Origin: Deferribacterales bacterium Deferri_01
Lineage (GTDB): Bacteria > Chrysiogenota > Deferribacteres > Deferribacterales > Geovibrionaceae
DNA length: 64,000 bases
Assembly: GCA_001603805.1 (NCBI GenBank)
Contig: LUZY01000009.1
Location: 124,001-188,000, forward strand
Direction: 5' to 3'
Positions 16,652 through 23,971 of this stretch are shown piece by piece. The notes beneath the pieces were generated by a model that saw only the letters and a program-made list of their open reading frames with translations, was not told the DNA's origin and ran no database searches. The position numbers were made by a program, and so were the translations under genes. The first letter of the stretch is position 1, and each line of letters begins with the position of its first letter.

Positions 16652-18334
16652 ATGTACAGGGTAGCGGGAGCATTCGCTCCGGGAACGGACGGTTTTGCAC
16701 CCGAAGGGGAAGGTTTTTCTCTGCACGGCTGGGTTGCTCTGCATAATCTGATGGGCTGCGGAGCTGAGATTATTACCCCCGCTGTTTTACAGACAGAGGG
16801 CAGCAACAGGGTGCATTGTTCTGCCGGGTTTGAAGATTACCACTTAATATCAGCTCAGTACGGCGCGAATCTGAAAGGACAGTTCATCTTTTGCGGCGCA
16901 ATTACTGACATTGCAGAAGGAAAGCTGAATATCCCTTTTGCTGTTTCTGCTGATTCTTCTCTGAAAGCAGGTCTCAGCATATCAGGCGGCTCTTCGGGGG
17001 CTGTTTGCTCCCTTAATGCCCTAAGCGAGGCAAAAAGGGAAGGCGGCCTGAATGTCAGAGGAGAAATAGCCTTAAATCCTCTTTGCGGCTCATTGTTACT
17101 TAAATCAGCAGTTGGGGAGAATAAGCCACTGACGGAGTGTTCGTTCAGGTTTCTCCTTAACGGCAGGGATCTTACGGATAAAATCGCAGGTGTTGATATC
17201 AGTTTTTACGGTAAAGACACTTTTGCTTCATTTTCCGCCGTTATCGCCGCTCCCACCGTAAAAGGGGACAGAGCTGAATTTACTGTTGAAGGTATTTCTT
17301 ATCTTTTTGTGATCGAAAAAATAAAAAGAGACGGAAAAACCACAGAAATCAGCGGACGGACAGCGCAGATACTCAATGAACCGCCGTACAGCGGATATAA
17401 GGAAGTTTTTGAAACTAACTCCTCCGCTGCTGCTTTGGCAGGGGATGCACTTTGGAATCTGCCTGATTTTAATGTGCCTCTCGTGCGTAGAAATTATTCT
17501 GAAACTGAGCTTTTGAGTGAGCTTGCAGAGGAGTGCGGCGGGGAAGTCAGGGTGTGTGCCGATGGTTTTGTGCGTGCAGTGGACATCTACTCGCCGGAGA
17601 GCTGCGTTGTTTTAAAGAATTATTTTGAAGCGGAACGTATTTCAGAGCCGGCAGAGGCAAGCGGAGTTTGTGTTGTTTGGGGTTCTTCGGCAGAGCCTGT
17701 TATTGAGCATGAGAAAAAAGCAGGTGCGGGAAGCTTTGCAGACGCTTTCGTTTATTCTGATTCAGAGATCAAGGTCAGCTCTGACGCTGATTTAGTGAGA
17801 GATCTGGGCAGAAGTGTTGCGGAAATAGAAGAAAAAGTTCTGTTCAAGGATGGTGAGGGCAGAACCTCATATCCGGTCTTCAGGCTGAAGGGCGGAGCAG
17901 ATGCGGCAAAAGGCAGAAATGTTTATAAACGCACAAACGGCAGTCTCTCAGAAGCAGTGAGATACGAAACACTTAAGCATAGTTTCCAGCTTTACTGTGA
18001 AGCAGAGAAGGATGCTGTTTTAACCGCCTGCACAGTGAAGAACTTACACCGTGCAGGTTCGGGCGGTTTATTGAAAGAACTTGAACAGAAATATACCGCT
18101 GATGCATGGGTGGCAGCACTCAGGGCTGAAAACACATACCGCAGTCTCGGCGGGGGCACTTATCTGGAGATCACCCATCTTTTTGACCCGGTGATTGCTT
18201 CGGGTGGTGCGTTATTTCTCCGCACTCCGGCAGGGGACGGCTGCTGTGTATCGTCTTCTGTAAATATAAGTGTTTACCCGCTGAAAATCATACAGAAGAC
18301 CAGACTTCATATCAGGGAGAAATTAAATGGCTGA
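16652..18334 (+). CDS. Large baseplate/tail-hub-like protein
   Basis: This 560-residue protein is the largest of the cluster. Residues about 160-270 (L-N-G-R-D-L-T-D-K-I-A-G-V-D-I-S onward) resemble the start of tail-hub proteins: a ligand-binding-like beta domain followed by I-S-G-R-T-A-Q-I-L-N-E-P-P, where late-control and gp27-like proteins carry a G-R-x-x-x-x-L phrase. The first about 150 residues look like an added beta-rich domain. The C-terminus has V-Y-P-L-K-I-I-Q-K-T-R-L. It overlaps the next gene by 8 bp. The hub assignment is an inference from layout and size. Confidence 0.5.
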   Translation: MYRVAGAFAPGTDGFAPEGEGFSLHGWVALHNLMGCGAEIITPAVLQTEGSNRVHCSAGFEDYHLISAQYGANLKGQFIFCGAITDIAEGKLNIPFAVSADSSLKAGLSISGGSSGAVCSLNALSEAKREGGLNVRGEIALNPLCGSLLLKSAVGENKPLTECSFRFLLNGRDLTDKIAGVDISFYGKDTFASFSAVIAAPTVKGDRAEFTVEGISYLFVIEKIKRDGKTTEISGRTAQILNEPPYSGYKEVFETNSSAAALAGDALWNLPDFNVPLVRRNYSETELLSELAEECGGEVRVCADGFVRAVDIYSPESCVVLKNYFEAERISEPAEASGVCVVWGSSAEPVIEHEKKAGAGSFADAFVYSDSEIKVSSDADLVRDLGRSVAEIEEKVLFKDGEGRTSYPVFRLKGGADAAKGRNVYKRTNGSLSEAVRYETLKHSFQLYCEAEKDAVLTACTVKNLHRAGSGGLLKELEQKYTADAWVAALRAENTYRSLGGGTYLEITHLFDPVIASGGALFLRTPAGDGCCVSSSVNISVYPLKIIQKTRLHIREKLNG

Positions 18335-18830
18335 AGTTACTGTGAGTTTTGTCACCCCCTCGGCAGGGAGTGAAAAGGCAGTTATAGAACTGGATGAGGA
18401 GATGAATCTTGATTTATCCGGCAGTGCGAAAAAGGTTTTCCGTTATGGTGAAACAGCCTATTTCAGGGTTTATTCCCCTGTTCCGGCATCCGTCAGAGCG
18501 GTATCTTCTGACGGAACTGTAACAGAGCAGGGGATCGGAACAGCGACAATTAAAGGGGAATATATTCCGTTTACTGACTCTGCCGAAGGAAACACTAAAT
18601 ATCCCGCAAGAGAGATTGTTTCTTCTCAGTGGCTGGGCAAGTCGCTGGGAGAAATGAAAAAAAACAGTGCATACTCCGTTTCATGCGGTGTTCAGCCGGA
18701 TGCGGCAGGAGAAAGCGGAGTAGGTCTGCTGGAGCTTTCCTATACTGCGGGCTTCAAACGCTTCGGCATAACTCTGCCTAAAAAGAATAAGGCTGAGTAC
18801 CCGGTGCTGATTTACGTATTTCAGGAGTGA
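18327..18830 (+). CDS. Tail-associated protein, paralogue of the next gene
   Basis: This is a 167-residue beta-rich protein. The pattern G-E-T-A-Y-F-R-V-Y-S at about residue 41, I-P-F-T-D-S-A-E-G-N-T-K-Y-P-A near 79 and L-L-E-L-S-Y-T-A near 135 recur in the same order in the N-terminal half of the protein at 18834-19550, so the two are paralogues. It overlaps the preceding hub-like gene by 8 bp and is four bases before its paralogue. Probably a component of the tail tip or fibre base; no family is recognised. Confidence 0.5.
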   Translation: MAEVTVSFVTPSAGSEKAVIELDEEMNLDLSGSAKKVFRYGETAYFRVYSPVPASVRAVSSDGTVTEQGIGTATIKGEYIPFTDSAEGNTKYPAREIVSSQWLGKSLGEMKKNSAYSVSCGVQPDAAGESGVGLLELSYTAGFKRFGITLPKKNKAEYPVLIYVFQE

Positions 18831-18833
18831 TTT

Positions 18834-19550
18834 ATGGCGTCTTTTGAAATCAGTTTCGTCAAGGTCAGGGATGAAGGGACGCTTATGCTCACTGAAGACT
18901 ACGAAAGGGGCGGAAACAAAAGCATCCACACCGCAGGCGAAAAGGCATATGTGAGAATATATCCCTCCGGTTCGGGAGCTGCGGTCACTGCCTCCGGCGG
19001 CACATGGAAATATTCTGCAAGGGGATTGAAGGAAAGAATCACAGAACACATAGCTTTTGCGGATGAGCCTTCAGGGAAACTGAAATATCCGGTGGCTGAG
19101 GTTATAAGCGTTTCCCCGGCTTTCGGCGGAACTGTTCCCTATGTCGGCGGGCGCTATGTAAGGTTCAAGGAAAGCAGACTTGGCAGTGTATCTGTTACAT
19201 ATGAAACATCGTATGACGTGATCGAGGTCACGGGGCTGTCAACAGGACACGTAATCATAAAGGCTGACGGACCGGCGGGAACCGCCTACTGCAAAGTGGA
19301 CTACACAGGCGATGAAACGGATCTTTCGGAAAGGATGGTAATCATTACCACGAGAGATGCTGCGTCAAGGGAGGCCGTTCCCTATGCGCAGGTGTTTATG
19401 AACGGCACTTTCAGAGGCGTTACCAACAGCAGCGGGATGCTTAATCTGGGCAGGCTGAAAAAAGGCATGTACAGCCTTCTGGTGCGTAAAGAAGGCTACC
19501 TTGATACCGACATGGATAATCTCAGAAACGATAGTTTCAGGATAGAGTGA
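18834..19550 (+). CDS. Tail-associated protein with carboxypeptidase-regulatory-like domain
   Basis: This 238-residue protein has an N-terminal part (1-150) that matches the previous gene's product in outline (G-E-K-A-Y-V-R-I-Y-P, I-A-F-A-D-E-P-S-G-K-L-K-Y-P). A C-terminal domain (about 165-238) reads V-P-Y-A-Q-V-F-M-N-G-T, then G-V-T-N-S-S-G-M-L-N-L-G, then K-G-M-Y-S-L-L-V-R-K-E-G-Y. This is the pattern of PEGA or carboxypeptidase-regulatory-like beta domains, which act as small binding or spacer domains on surface proteins. The next gene starts within the stop codon (ATGA overlap). Confidence 0.55.
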   Translation: MASFEISFVKVRDEGTLMLTEDYERGGNKSIHTAGEKAYVRIYPSGSGAAVTASGGTWKYSARGLKERITEHIAFADEPSGKLKYPVAEVISVSPAFGGTVPYVGGRYVRFKESRLGSVSVTYETSYDVIEVTGLSTGHVIIKADGPAGTAYCKVDYTGDETDLSERMVIITTRDAASREAVPYAQVFMNGTFRGVTNSSGMLNLGRLKKGMYSLLVRKEGYLDTDMDNLRNDSFRIE

Positions 19551-20419
19551 TGGAGCTTAATGTTTATTTGAGTGCGGATAACTGGCAGCCTGCGGGGCTA
19601 TGCACAGTAAGAGGGCGCAGCAAGGGTGCTGAGTTTTCAGAAGAGGAAGGGATATTGAGTGCCGTGTTCCGCTCTCTGGATGTTTATCTTGATGCGGACG
19701 GCAGCGCTCATGCTGATTCCATGACGGTTCTTCTTTCAGACGGAACAGAGAGCGAAGAATTTCTCCTTCATAATCCTCCATGTTCCAAATCTCCGGTTCG
19801 TAAAGGCTCTTTGACCTATTCCGCAGAGGATGGGGAGGTTGTTTTCAGCTTTCCCAGACTTGGTTTCAGCGGAATGGAGAAATATGTAGTACGTCTCAGT
19901 GAAAGCTCTGTCAGTTATCTTGTTCCCGCAAAAACAGGTGAGATCTCACGGACAGTTCCGGAATACACAGGGTTAAGCCCTGAAACCTTTGTATTGAGGT
20001 TTAGTGATACCGGAGTCGTCCCTGGTGAAACTGTTTCTGTAGGTTTTATGGTACAGGGCGGAAGAGAGTTTATGTACAGATCGTCGGTTTTTGAAACATC
20101 TGTCTGGACATCGGCAGTTATCAAAGGCTGCGGATTGTATAAAGACGGTGTTTTTTATGAAGGCGGTGCAGGAGCGGAGTTTGAGGCAGCAAGATTCGCC
20201 CATGAGGATTTCCGTTGGGCTGTGGAGTTCAGAGGCGAACCATATGCGGTTAAGCCTTCGGATTTTACTGTTTTCTACATAGGTGAAAGGGCTGCTGTTG
20301 TGAAAAAAGGATTAGGCGGCAATGCTTCCACAACTGGGAAAGCTTCTTCTGCTTCAGTCCGTGACACGCTGGAAGACGATGATCTTCTTGTTCCTTTCAG
20401 CTTTTACGGAGGAGTCTGA
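19550..20419 (+). CDS. Unknown tail-type protein
   Basis: This is a 289-residue beta-rich protein. The ATG at 19550 overlaps the TGA of the preceding gene; a GTG one codon earlier is also possible. It contains repeated strands with hydrophobic alternation (Y-V-V-R-L-S, V-L-R-F-S-D-T-G, V-S-V-G-F-M-V-Q-G-G) and a C-terminal low-complexity region of Ser, Gly and Ala (G-N-A-S-T-T-G-K-A-S-S-A-S). No catalytic motif or family is recognised. Its stop overlaps the start of the next gene by one base. Confidence 0.5.
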   Translation: MELNVYLSADNWQPAGLCTVRGRSKGAEFSEEEGILSAVFRSLDVYLDADGSAHADSMTVLLSDGTESEEFLLHNPPCSKSPVRKGSLTYSAEDGEVVFSFPRLGFSGMEKYVVRLSESSVSYLVPAKTGEISRTVPEYTGLSPETFVLRFSDTGVVPGETVSVGFMVQGGREFMYRSSVFETSVWTSAVIKGCGLYKDGVFYEGGAGAEFEAARFAHEDFRWAVEFRGEPYAVKPSDFTVFYIGERAAVVKKGLGGNASTTGKASSASVRDTLEDDDLLVPFSFYGGV

Positions 20420-21429
20420 TGGAAAGGTTTGCTCTGACGAATATAGGCGAAACTGTTTCGGAAACAGAATTCAGAAAAGGAATTATTATCTCTCTGAATG
20501 AGGAAACAGACAAGGCGGAGGTTGAGTCCGGCGGTGAGCTTTATTCCTTTGTGCCTCTTTTTTATAAATGCAGCGGAGAGGAGACAGCTGCACCGGACGG
20601 TTCTGTCAAAGGAGCGGCAGGCGCATTCTCGGCAGGTGATGAGGTGATTCTGTGTTTTGTGCGCGGAAATCCGCTTGTTATAGGGTTTCCCGGCGGAGCT
20701 AAACCATGCTTCACCCACAGAGTCGGTTACAGAGCTGATGACGGGTGGTTTATAGCTCCCGAAGGAGAAATTATCCCCGATGAATTTATCAGCTCAGAGG
20801 ATTTTGGAAAGCGTTACCAGATAGCAGAACCCTTGGCGGATAACGGAGGCTATGCGCTCACAACGGAAACTGAAATCGTTGATGAATGCCTTAGTCATAC
20901 CAAACATTTATTTAGTCTGGACGGTAACATTCTGGCGGAAACAGCCAGTTATACTGATGCCTGTAAAGTTGATGAATGGGGGCAGTGGTTCAGTCTGTAC
21001 AGACAGGCGCTTTATGCCGGGTTCAGCCTTTGTTTTTATGAATACACGGATGTTTTTATAATAGACGGAAGAACTTGGACCGTTGACCGTTCATACAGGC
21101 TGGGAACAGGGACGGAATTTGACGAAGCTTCGGCATTTCATGAGCATTGGGAAATATATCCCCGATACAGCGGCGAAAGGATGCGTTCAATTAACCCTTT
21201 CTACGGAGGAAGAAACAGCGAGGGTGAGTTTGTTCTGGGTTCATGCGTAACCGGAACAAATGAGGAGGACACAGAGTTTATAGTCTATCTATATGGAAAA
21301 AGCGGGTTGCTTAAACATGTTTTTCCATGCACCGGCGGGCGGGTTGATTTGGGTATGGGTGAGGCTGCTGCCGTTGGAGTTATTGTTAAGGTCAGAAAGG
21401 GGGGAGAAAATGGTGTGGAAGAATCTTAA
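20419..21429 (+). CDS. Putative baseplate spike-like protein
   Basis: This is a 336-residue protein. Residues about 18-95 have the outline of an OB-fold of baseplate spike proteins (gpV/gp5 type): K-G-I-I-I-S-L-N, then K-A-E-V-E-S-G, A-G-D-E-V-I-L-C-F-V-R-G-N-P-L-V-I-G-F-P-G. The phrase pairing a well-defined value of the chamber (V-P-L) with G-D-x-V-x-x-x-F-x-x-G-x-P is common in those domains. The remainder, residues 100-336, is unique and rich in aromatic residues and may be the target-binding part. The endolysin gene starts inside its 3' end. The spike reading is an inference. Confidence 0.5.
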   Translation: MERFALTNIGETVSETEFRKGIIISLNEETDKAEVESGGELYSFVPLFYKCSGEETAAPDGSVKGAAGAFSAGDEVILCFVRGNPLVIGFPGGAKPCFTHRVGYRADDGWFIAPEGEIIPDEFISSEDFGKRYQIAEPLADNGGYALTTETEIVDECLSHTKHLFSLDGNILAETASYTDACKVDEWGQWFSLYRQALYAGFSLCFYEYTDVFIIDGRTWTVDRSYRLGTGTEFDEASAFHEHWEIYPRYSGERMRSINPFYGGRNSEGEFVLGSCVTGTNEEDTEFIVYLYGKSGLLKHVFPCTGGRVDLGMGEAAAVGVIVKVRKGGENGVEES

Positions 21430-21838
21430 ACATTTTTCTGAAAATGAGAACTGGGGGGACGCAGGCAGGATGAATCCCGCACTGCTTCTGCTTTTGGACA
21501 ATCTCAGGGAAAAAATCGGCAAGCCTTTTGTGATTCATTGCGGTTATGAAAACGATGGGCATGCCTCCGGTAGCAGGCACTACAGGGGCGATGCGGTCGA
21601 TTTTCACATAGAAGACATGAACTTTGCCGAATCAGCAGACAGGCTGCTTAAGGCTCTGCATGAAACAGAACTGTGCGGTCAGGTGAGTGCCGCCTATGTG
21701 GGGCTAGGCATTTATCCTGACTGGAATACTCCGGGCTTTCATCTGGATATAAGAGGGTATTCCGCCCGTTGGGGAAGAATAGGCGGAGAGTATGTGAGTT
21801 TTGAAAAAGCATATAAACATGCGGGAGGGGGGAGATGA
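21410..21838 (+). CDS. Peptidase M15 family endolysin
   Basis: This 142-residue zinc peptidase would cut peptidoglycan stem peptides. The ATG at 21410 is chosen because AAAGGGGGGAG is six bases upstream; an in-frame start at 21293 would lie inside the spike-like gene. Zinc-site residues are visible: S-R-H-Y-R-G-D-A-V-D-F-H carries the H-x-x-x-D-type pair of the M15 S-x-H-x-x-G-x-A-x-D pattern, and G-F-H-L-D-I-R supplies the third ligand. The size is that of single-domain phage lysins. It overlaps the neighbour on each side (20 bp and 4 bp), so it is part of the cluster. Confidence 0.85.
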   Translation: MVWKNLKHFSENENWGDAGRMNPALLLLLDNLREKIGKPFVIHCGYENDGHASGSRHYRGDAVDFHIEDMNFAESADRLLKALHETELCGQVSAAYVGLGIYPDWNTPGFHLDIRGYSARWGRIGGEYVSFEKAYKHAGGGR

Positions 21839-22053
21839 TAACTTTGCTGGTAAAGATGTTTTCAGGGGCTATGCTGGGCGTTGCCAAGGCATTTCTGACA
21901 GAAAGGATAATAACAATAGTCGTTTTGGGTGTAATGCGGGAGCTTGCCGCATCCACAAAGACAACAATTGATGACCGTATAGTTAATGAAGTCGCTGAAT
22001 CTCTCGGTATGGTTGATTTTGGTGAAATGAAGAAGAAAATTGTAAGCGAATAA
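21835..22053 (+). CDS. Small membrane protein, possible holin partner
   Basis: This 72-residue protein overlaps the endolysin gene by 4 bp. It has two hydrophobic stretches close together (residues 3-20 and 25-36, I-I-T-I-V-V-L-G-V-M) and a charged C-terminus rich in Lys and Asp/Glu. Size and place next to the lysin suggest holin or a membrane anchor for lysis, but no family is recognised. It is the last gene before the cluster terminator. Confidence 0.55.
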   Translation: MITLLVKMFSGAMLGVAKAFLTERIITIVVLGVMRELAASTKTTIDDRIVNEVAESLGMVDFGEMKKKIVSE

Positions 22054-22059
22054 GTGTAG

Positions 22060-22092
22060 AAGGCTTCAGAGCTGCTCTCTGGAGCCTTTTTT
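22060..22092 (+). terminator. Terminator of the phage-type cluster
   Basis: AAGGCTTCAGAG (22060-22071) pairs with CTCTGGAGCCTT (22077-22088) with one G-U pair and a five-base loop, followed by TTTTTT. It marks the right boundary of the virion gene block. Confidence 0.92.
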
Positions 22093-22207
22093 GTCAGTCA
22101 AATGACATTAAAATTTAAGAATGTGGTTAGGTCAAAAACTCACTATCTGGACATTGTGGTCAATTTATCTCTGTGCAATTTTAATGAAAACTTTAAAGGA
22201 GAAAAAT

Positions 22208-22567
22208 ATGAGGCAATGTTCAATTACTTTTATTTTCCTGTCAGTGCTTTGTTTTTCCATAGCAGTAGCAGCACAGGAAAAGACTTTTTTAGCTGAAACA
22301 CATATTAGTGCAGGCATCAAATGTATTGACTGTCACGAAACCGCTGAACCGGTAAAAAAAGCATCAGCTAAGAAATGCAAAGAGTGCCACGGAGATATGA
22401 CAGATGCGGATGAGATAAATTTTAAAGATTCCGGCGGCGGAAGCCACACTCTCAATCCACATAATGCACATCCCGGGGAAATCAGATGCACTTTGTGCCA
22501 CGCATCGCATAAGGCTTCGACACTTTACTGCAATACATGCCATAAATTTGAACTGCAAGTCCCCTGA
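22208..22567 (+). CDS. Periplasmic tetrahaem cytochrome c
   Basis: This is a 119-residue protein, start at 22208 after AAAGGAG (22195-22201). A signal peptide (residues 1-22, ending A-V-A-A) exports it. Four CXXCH haem sites are at C39-H43, C57-H61, C94-H98 and C108-H112. Spacing and the H-N-A-H-P-G-E phrase before the third haem match the N-terminal cytochrome domain of the flavocytochrome at 31921. Here it is a separate small protein; its likely job is to carry electrons from a membrane quinol dehydrogenase to the flavoprotein at 26543, giving a two-protein version of a flavocytochrome c. The MFS gene starts 12 bp later in the same transcript. Confidence 0.92.
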   Translation: MRQCSITFIFLSVLCFSIAVAAQEKTFLAETHISAGIKCIDCHETAEPVKKASAKKCKECHGDMTDADEINFKDSGGGSHTLNPHNAHPGEIRCTLCHASHKASTLYCNTCHKFELQVP

Positions 22568-22579
22568 TGAACAAGGTAT

Positions 22580-23797
22580 GTGTATAGTCGGCAAATATTT
22601 ATGAGCAGCGTGATTGCAGATAAGAAACTGTTTCTGACAGCTTTTGCGATTAATTTTTGTATAAGTCTGGGCTTCTGCATGGCAGACAGCTTCTTTTCCA
22701 TATATTACAAAAGCTTGGGCGCAGAAGCACTGCTCATAGGCTTTTCCGCCGCATCATATCAGCTTGCCAAGGCTTTGCTGGGACCGGTTCTGGGTAAAAT
22801 TGCAGATTATAAAGGGTATGTAAGAGTTATTGTCTCATCAGTTATACTGTATTTGTTTGTTGCAGCAGCTTTTCTTATAGTAACAAATATTTATCTCCTG
22901 ATAGGGATAAGATTAATTCAGGGTATTGCATGTGCGGCATTAAGACCTGTTCTTTATGGCTTTATAAACCTGAAAATGAACAGAGCATGCAGAAGCGAGA
23001 CTTTCGGAACATTTGATATAGCATTTTATGCGGCACTCGCTCTGGGACCGCTTCTCGGCGGTGTTGTCAGCAGGTATGCCGACATTGCAGGCATATTTCA
23101 CTTAACATTTGTTTTGTGCATAATCGCTCTTATGTTATGTATTCCTCTTATCAAACAGGAATATGGCTGTCCCGCCCCGAGAACATTTTATTCCCGCAGT
23201 CTGCAATTTTCAAAAACAGAAATAGCAATGTATGCCTTTATTTTCGGGAAAGCTTCTTCTTTGGCGTGCTTTACAGTTTATTACCCCATATACCTTATCG
23301 GAAACGGCTTAAGCTCTTTTGAAACAGGAATTGTACTTTCCTGTTCAGCTATAGGGATGTGTTTTTTCATTAAGCCTATGGGGAGGCTTGCGGATATTTC
23401 CTCAAAACCGCTTATGGTTTTTATTGGCGGATGCTCGGTTTCGTTGATGTATTTTTGGCTTCCGGAGCATATATCTTTTTATAATGTATCAGTTTTTTCA
23501 TTTCTCTGCGGAGCCTTCGGCGCCATGTCGCAGCCTGCGGGAGTATCACTCTTAATGCAAAACAGATATCAGGGCAGAGATGCTTCTATGATGGGTATTT
23601 TTAACAGCGTGATGGGACTGGGATTTGCTTTTGGTGCGGTATTTTCCTCAGGCATAGCAGACAGATTCGGGATAAATGAAGCTTTTACAGCAAGCGGAAT
23701 TATCGGGTTCATCTCCACTCTGTTATTTTTAGCCATAATAAAAACTGAAACTGCTTTCCCACGTTTTATGAAAGAGAGCATAATACATAAAAATTAA
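22580..23797 (+). CDS. Major facilitator superfamily transporter
   Basis: This is an about 405-residue inner-membrane permease with twelve predicted helices. The MFS loop signature after helix 2 is readable as G-K-I-A-D-Y-K-G-Y-V-R, and a related D-x-x-x-x-K segment (G-R-L-A-D-I-S-S-K-P) follows helix 8. A GTG at 22580 has a weak AAGG upstream; the ATG at 22601 is an alternative start. It lies 12 bp after the cytochrome gene and before the regulator. In this context it could import or export the substrate or product of the reductase. The substrate is not visible. The DNA here is more AT-rich than in the phage block or the dcw cluster. Confidence 0.85.
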   Translation: MYSRQIFMSSVIADKKLFLTAFAINFCISLGFCMADSFFSIYYKSLGAEALLIGFSAASYQLAKALLGPVLGKIADYKGYVRVIVSSVILYLFVAAAFLIVTNIYLLIGIRLIQGIACAALRPVLYGFINLKMNRACRSETFGTFDIAFYAALALGPLLGGVVSRYADIAGIFHLTFVLCIIALMLCIPLIKQEYGCPAPRTFYSRSLQFSKTEIAMYAFIFGKASSLACFTVYYPIYLIGNGLSSFETGIVLSCSAIGMCFFIKPMGRLADISSKPLMVFIGGCSVSLMYFWLPEHISFYNVSVFSFLCGAFGAMSQPAGVSLLMQNRYQGRDASMMGIFNSVMGLGFAFGAVFSSGIADRFGINEAFTASGIIGFISTLLFLAIIKTETAFPRFMKESIIHKN

Positions 23798-23869
23798 TTT
23801 TTGAAATAAAAGAAATGTTCAAGCAATGACAGCCTCGACAGGTATTTCCTCCGTCATTGACCTTCCTTT

Positions 23870-23902
23870 GTATTACTGCTGCTTTACCGGCGGCAGTAAT
23901 AC
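23870..23902 (+). terminator. Hairpin after the MFS gene
   Basis: GTATTACTGCTGC (23870-23882) pairs with GCGGCAGTAATAC (23890-23902), with one G-U pair and a seven-base loop. The following sequence is only moderately T-rich (GTTGTCTGTCCTTTT). A smaller repeat, CAATGAC/GTCATTG, lies just upstream (23824-23859). Together they probably end the cytochrome-MFS transcript. Confidence 0.65.
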
Positions 23903-23921
23903 GTTGTCTGTCCTTTTGCTA

Positions 23922-23951
23922 TTGACAATGCATAAGGCCGGACAATATTTT
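23922..23951 (+). promoter_or_regulatory. Promoter of the MocR-like regulator gene
   Basis: TTGACA (23922-23927) and TATTTT (23946-23951) with an 18-bp spacer form a good main-type promoter. It lies about 20 bp before the regulator start, giving a short leader. A repeat of GGACAAT/GACAAT-like text overlaps the spacer and may be an operator. Confidence 0.6.
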
Positions 23952-23971
23952 TCATAAATAAACACAATGAG

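Larger units (their letters stand above)
11812..22053 (+). mobile_element. Phage-derived virion gene island (prophage remnant or domesticated particle)
   Basis: Fifteen rightward genes are packed with overlaps or gaps mostly under 30 bp, ending in a strong terminator. Order: Mu I-like prohead protease, decoration protein, capsid protein, gp36-like and gp37-like connector genes, eight tail/baseplate-type proteins, M15 endolysin and a small membrane protein. This partly follows the head gene order of Mu-like phages. I see no terminase, portal, sheath, tube or tape-measure protein, integrase, transposase, repressor or replication gene. Both sides are ordinary chromosomal genes. All reading frames are intact, which argues against simple decay. 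It could be a defective prophage, a gene-transfer-agent-like particle with split loci, or an assembled capsid/tail module with another use. Confidence 0.8.

Noticed and set aside
11650-22100. Attachment-site repeats around the phage-type island
   Set aside because: By eye no direct repeat longer than about 10 bp is shared between the two boundaries, and no tRNA lies at either end.
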